Shown here in pieces: positions 6,091-8,738 of a DNA stretch of 8,738 nt. The translations under genes and the position numbers were made by a program. This stretch comes from Candidatus Krumholzibacteriia bacterium (GTDB lineage Bacteria; Krumholzibacteriota; Krumholzibacteriia; Krumholzibacteriales; Krumholzibacteriaceae). The number at the start of each line of letters is the position of its first letter. Position 1 is the first letter of the stretch. Location of the stretch: assembly GCA_026387805.1 (NCBI GenBank), contig JAPLKY010000407.1, positions 1 to 8,738 of the forward strand, given 5' to 3'. Below the pieces are notes generated by a model. It was given only the letters and a program-made list of their open reading frames with translations, did no database searches and was not told the DNA's origin.

Positions 6091-6106
6091 TGGCACAGGC
6101 TATGCG
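6091..6106 (+). promoter_or_regulatory. Putative sigma-54 (RpoN) -24/-12 promoter
   Basis: TGGCAC (6091-6096), five bases, then ATGCG (6102-6106) match the RpoN consensus TGGCAC-N5-TTGCW. The invariant GG (6092-6093) and GC (6104-6105) are separated by exactly 10 bp, as required. The predicted start is near 6117, about 70 nt upstream of the secreted-protein start. No sigma-70-like promoter of comparable quality is evident in this gap. Transcription would need an AAA+ activator encoded elsewhere. Confidence 0.6.
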
Positions 6107-6129
6107 ATAAATCATTCCGGTGAATGGTG

Positions 6130-6168
6130 CCCGGGGGTGGATTCTGCCCCGGCCGAACCGCCGGGGGC
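6130..6168 (+). other. GC-rich leader with mutually exclusive hairpins
   Basis: CCCCGG (6147-6152) can pair with CCGGGG upstream (6131-6136, 6 bp, 10-nt loop) or with CCGGGG downstream (6161-6166, extendable to 7 bp with C6153-G6160), but not both. The block ends a few bases before the AAGGA ribosome binding site at 6174-6178. It could be an attenuation or translation switch, or chance in GC-rich DNA. Confidence 0.25.
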
Positions 6169-6187
6169 GAAAGAAGGAACGGCTTCC

Positions 6188-6679
6188 GTGCGATTCTCAC
6201 GTGCATTCGGCATCTCTCTTGCGCTTCTTGTAGTTCTCCTTCTCGCGGGCGGCTCGACGTCGGCGCAGGAGGGCCGGAAGCGCCAGGCCATCCCGGATGC
6301 CGATATCGACGAGGAACCTCTCAAGGTTTTCAGGAATATCGAGAAGGCCTGGCAGTCCGGCAACGCCCAGGCGCTCGCCGGCCTCCTGAGCGAATCGCGC
6401 ATCTTCATGGAGATTCGCGGCATCGACAGGCGGGGCGGATACTTCACGAAACCCCAGGTGCTCTACATCTTCAAGGACCTTTTTGTCGACACCAAGCAGA
6501 CCGCTTTCACGTTCGTGAAGTTCCACAATCTCGAGAAGCAAGACAGCAGGATTTACGGGATGGCCCTGAGAAGCTACAAGATCAATCAAAGCGGCGGGCT
6601 CTACAAGGACAAGGTGTACGTCACTCTCGTCAAAGAGGGTTCGCGGTGGGCGGTGGCGGAAATCAAGTCTACATGGTAA
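6188..6679 (+). CDS. Small secreted NTF2-like (DUF4783-like) protein
   Basis: This is a 163-residue secreted protein. Residues 1-26 (MRFSRAF, a hydrophobic core, then GGSTSA) form a signal peptide with likely cleavage before Q27. The mature domain begins with a helical part, VFRNIEKAWQSGNAQALAGLL (48-67 in full). It continues with a strand (RIFMEIRG), GGYFTKPQVLYIFKDLFVD (83-101), and paired strands ending in WAVAEIKSTW. This order resembles NTF2-like proteins and in particular DUF4783 of Bacteroidota, but the match is by eye. No active-site residues can be named. GTG 6188-6190 was chosen because AAGGA lies 9 nt upstream and the signal peptide begins there. An upstream in-frame GTG at 6137 would add MDSAPAEPPGAKEGTAS and lacks a good ribosome binding site. 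It follows a putative sigma-54 promoter, and the polytopic protein gene starts 28 bp downstream, suggesting an operon. Confidence 0.82.
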   Translation: MRFSRAFGISLALLVVLLLAGGSTSAQEGRKRQAIPDADIDEEPLKVFRNIEKAWQSGNAQALAGLLSESRIFMEIRGIDRRGGYFTKPQVLYIFKDLFVDTKQTAFTFVKFHNLEKQDSRIYGMALRSYKINQSGGLYKDKVYVTLVKEGSRWAVAEIKSTW

Positions 6680-6707
6680 CGCGCGCGAATTGCGGAGCCT
6701 TTGAGCC

Positions 6708-8738
6708 GTGCGGCAGGATAAGGAACAAAGAATATTTCAAGGCGTCCTCTGGGCGTTCCTTCTCGGATCGCTGATCTTCTTTATTGCGCGCCTGTCGGCC
6801 GGCAGGCTGCTTCTTCCCGCTACCATCTGGTACATGTTCCTTCTTCTCGTCGTCGGATTCATCGTCTTCACCTTCATTCCCCATGCCGGCCGCGGCGTTC
6901 CCGGAGTGCCGGGCAGGCACGAAGAGACGATCGAGAAGCACCGATGGTATCCGAGGCATCTCGCCGAGATCATCGACGGAAGGGGAGGCGAGAAACCGGC
7001 CCGGCCCGAGGGCGGCGTATATCCGCCGTCGCGCGCGGTTCCCCCGGTGCCGCTCGTGCCCCTCGTGCTGCTCGGCGCGTGTCTCGTCCTCGCCTATCCG
7101 GGCGCTCCCTCCGAGAAGGAATGGCGGGTGAAAGAGGCGGTGCGCCTTCGGGGCGTGTACGACGACGCGGCGCGCGAGCTCGCGAGGCTCGAAGGGCTCG
7201 CCGTGAATCTCGGATCCCGGGCGACGGCTCGCCTCGACTGGAACGCCGTTGCGCGCGCGGATAACGCGGATCGATCGGCCCTCATCCGCAGCGCCGACTC
7301 GCTGGCGAAATCGGTGGACCTCGGAGACATGCCCTTCCATGAGGTCGGAGTGCAGATCTTTTCGCGTACGGGCGAGCGGATCGCCTGGGGAGGCTCGCCG
7401 CGATATCTCGCGAGGGCGCGGGCCGGCGAGCCATCGGGCACGCTCGTCTTCACGAGCAGAGCGCCGCTCTATACGCTTCTCGTATGCGAGGTGCGGGATC
7501 CCGCGCGCGGAAGCGTCGTCGTCGACATACCGCTCGAAGTCAACTACCGCATCAACAATCGATTCCTGCGCAGCACGAGTCTCGGCGAGGCGCTCACCCG
7601 CCGCTACGGGGACGAGGTCGAGTTCGCCTTCTCGATGGGAGAGCACCGGGGCGTCATCGGATGGACCGATCCCAGTCTCTCGAGCAGGGACGTAAGGATT
7701 CTCTCCGGTCCGAACGTCGGAATCCAGGTGATCGGCGCCGTGCAGGCGTCGACCGGGCTGCCGCTCGCGCGGCTCAAGGTGCTGGGCGATCCGTACGCGG
7801 CGGTCCTGCGGGAGGCCGAAGCGCGGAAGGCCCGATGGGCGGGTCTGCTCCTCTCGATCGCCGTCGTCGTCGTCGCCGTGTGGGTCTTCAGGATCTACTT
7901 CAAGCGCGTTGCCCCGGAGGGCGCGCGGCGCGGCGTTCTCCTGCGAAGGATCGCCGCGCTCGCCGTTTCCCTCGCCGCCATCCGCATTCTCCTCGTGAGA
8001 CTCAGCATGCCCGGCGGTCTCATCGGAACGCCCGTGTTCCATCCGTCCCTCTTCGCCGACGCGGTTCCCGGCGGCATCATGCGCAGCGCGGGAGATTTCC
8101 TCGTTTCGGCCGTTTTCGCGCTCATCTTTGTATTCGGCTCGATCAAGGCGTTTCGAACGTACTACCGCGGTCACCTCGAGAGGCCGCTCTCCGCGGGAGG
8201 AGGATTCGCCCCGGCGCGCCTCATCGCGAAGGCCGCGCTTCTCTTCGGCGCGCTCGAGGGGGCCGTCGTGCTTTCCTCGAACGTGATCTCTCGCACGACG
8301 GTCAATGCTCTTCCCCGGCTCGTCGGGCTCGACGTGAATCTCCTCGACGTGCCGGTGCTCGTTCTGCACCTCTCGCTCCTCTTTATGGTGTCGGCGGTCT
8401 TCATCGCGGCGCTCTTCATCGCTCGGCTCGCGCTCGTATGGGGGAACAAGCGGCTCGTCGAGGGACTCGCGGCCTCCGCGCTCGCGCTCGCGGGGCTCGC
8501 CGCCCTGAACGCCGGGCACGGGGGGATCGTGTGCGCCGCGGCCGGACTTCTCGCGCTCTCGTTCAGGATATTTCCGCTTCTCAAGAAAGAAGAGGCCGTC
8601 TCGGTTCTCTTCGCGTCCTTCTTCCTCGTGCTCGTCTCTTCGCTCGCCGTGTACGCCGTCGCGAACGAGCGTTACACGGACCTGCGGAAAGGATACATTC
8701 TCGAAAAAATCCGGGAGTTCAACAAGCCGGAAGACAAC
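6708..8738 (+). CDS. Polytopic membrane protein with extracytoplasmic domain, probable sensor (3' end missing)
   Basis: The frame is open for 677 codons from GTG 6708 to the window edge, with no stop. TGA at 6702-6704 closes it upstream, so GTG 6708 is the only usual start; GGAG lies 10 nt before it. About eleven membrane segments are visible: 12-30, 38-58, 113-131, 377-396, 410-430, 462-480, 504-524, 548-577, 584-602, 603-620 and 631-652. Arginine and lysine loops (397-409, 481-503, 578-583, 620-628) fit a cytoplasmic side. Residues 132-376 form an extracytoplasmic domain with VGVQIFSRTGERIAWGG (213-229), reminiscent of the central strands of PDC/Cache sensors. A second outside region begins at about 653 (NERYTDLRKGYILEKIREF), just before the cut. 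This layout suggests the input half of a sensor, perhaps a histidine kinase, but no kinase motif is in view. It probably shares a transcript with the NTF2-like gene. Confidence 0.8.
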   Translation, partial: MRQDKEQRIFQGVLWAFLLGSLIFFIARLSAGRLLLPATIWYMFLLLVVGFIVFTFIPHAGRGVPGVPGRHEETIEKHRWYPRHLAEIIDGRGGEKPARPEGGVYPPSRAVPPVPLVPLVLLGACLVLAYPGAPSEKEWRVKEAVRLRGVYDDAARELARLEGLAVNLGSRATARLDWNAVARADNADRSALIRSADSLAKSVDLGDMPFHEVGVQIFSRTGERIAWGGSPRYLARARAGEPSGTLVFTSRAPLYTLLVCEVRDPARGSVVVDIPLEVNYRINNRFLRSTSLGEALTRRYGDEVEFAFSMGEHRGVIGWTDPSLSSRDVRILSGPNVGIQVIGAVQASTGLPLARLKVLGDPYAAVLREAEARKARWAGLLLSIAVVVVAVWVFRIYFKRVAPEGARRGVLLRRIAALAVSLAAIRILLVRLSMPGGLIGTPVFHPSLFADAVPGGIMRSAGDFLVSAVFALIFVFGSIKAFRTYYRGHLERPLSAGGGFAPARLIAKAALLFGALEGAVVLSSNVISRTTVNALPRLVGLDVNLLDVPVLVLHLSLLFMVSAVFIAALFIARLALVWGNKRLVEGLAASALALAGLAALNAGHGGIVCAAAGLLALSFRIFPLLKKEEAVSVLFASFFLVLVSSLAVYAVANERYTDLRKGYILEKIREFNKPEDN

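Noticed and set aside
6669..8519. 616-codon open frame on the minus strand
   Set aside because: It is antisense to the polytopic membrane gene. Its translation is dominated by R, E, D and H with no fold-like pattern, the usual mirror of a hydrophobic GC-rich gene, and it has no ribosome binding site context of note.

Overview
The window looks like chromosomal DNA from a high-GC, didermic bacterium. The clues are a FlgD-type C-terminal tail on a secreted protein, several exported or outer-surface proteins, separate secD and secF genes, and strong G/C preference at third codon positions. That preference also opens many long antisense shadow frames. The combination would suit an uncultured FCB-like lineage (Eisenbacteria, Krumholzibacteriota, Latescibacteria or similar), but the placement is inference. 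I see no RNA genes, CRISPR array, complete insertion sequence or phage gene.

Layout. (1) Bases 2-193 hold the last 63 codons of a secreted protein ending in a FlgD-like Ig fold. It converges on a minus-strand gene, and one short hairpin with A and T flanks (236-265) can terminate both. (2) Bases 266-2192, minus strand, hold two cell-envelope genes: a FAS1 (fasciclin) protein, then a secreted protein built mostly from twelve 16-residue repeats, resembling the LA_2272-type surface repeat family. (3) Bases 2193-2479 are a divergent control region with back-to-back promoters and operator-like repeats between them. (4) Bases 2480-5993, plus strand, hold secD and secF (accessory membrane subunits of the Sec translocon) and a DUF456 membrane protein. 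The SecF is unusual because its periplasmic domain is present twice. (5) Bases 5994-6187 are a compact regulatory region. It has overlapping direct and inverted repeats, an AT-rich IHF-like site, a near-consensus sigma-54 (-24/-12) promoter, and GC-rich blocks that could form alternative hairpins. (6) Bases 6188-8738 hold a small secreted NTF2-like protein and, 28 bp later, a large polytopic membrane protein with an extracytoplasmic domain. The latter runs off the window and is probably the input half of a sensor.

How the parts relate. The whole window is about the cell envelope: export (SecDF), surface and secreted proteins (FlgD-tail protein, repeat protein, FAS1), and a putative sigma-54-driven pair of secreted protein plus membrane sensor. 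The points most worth checking are the SecF domain duplication, the sigma-54 control region with the two genes it serves, and the tandem-repeat surface protein.
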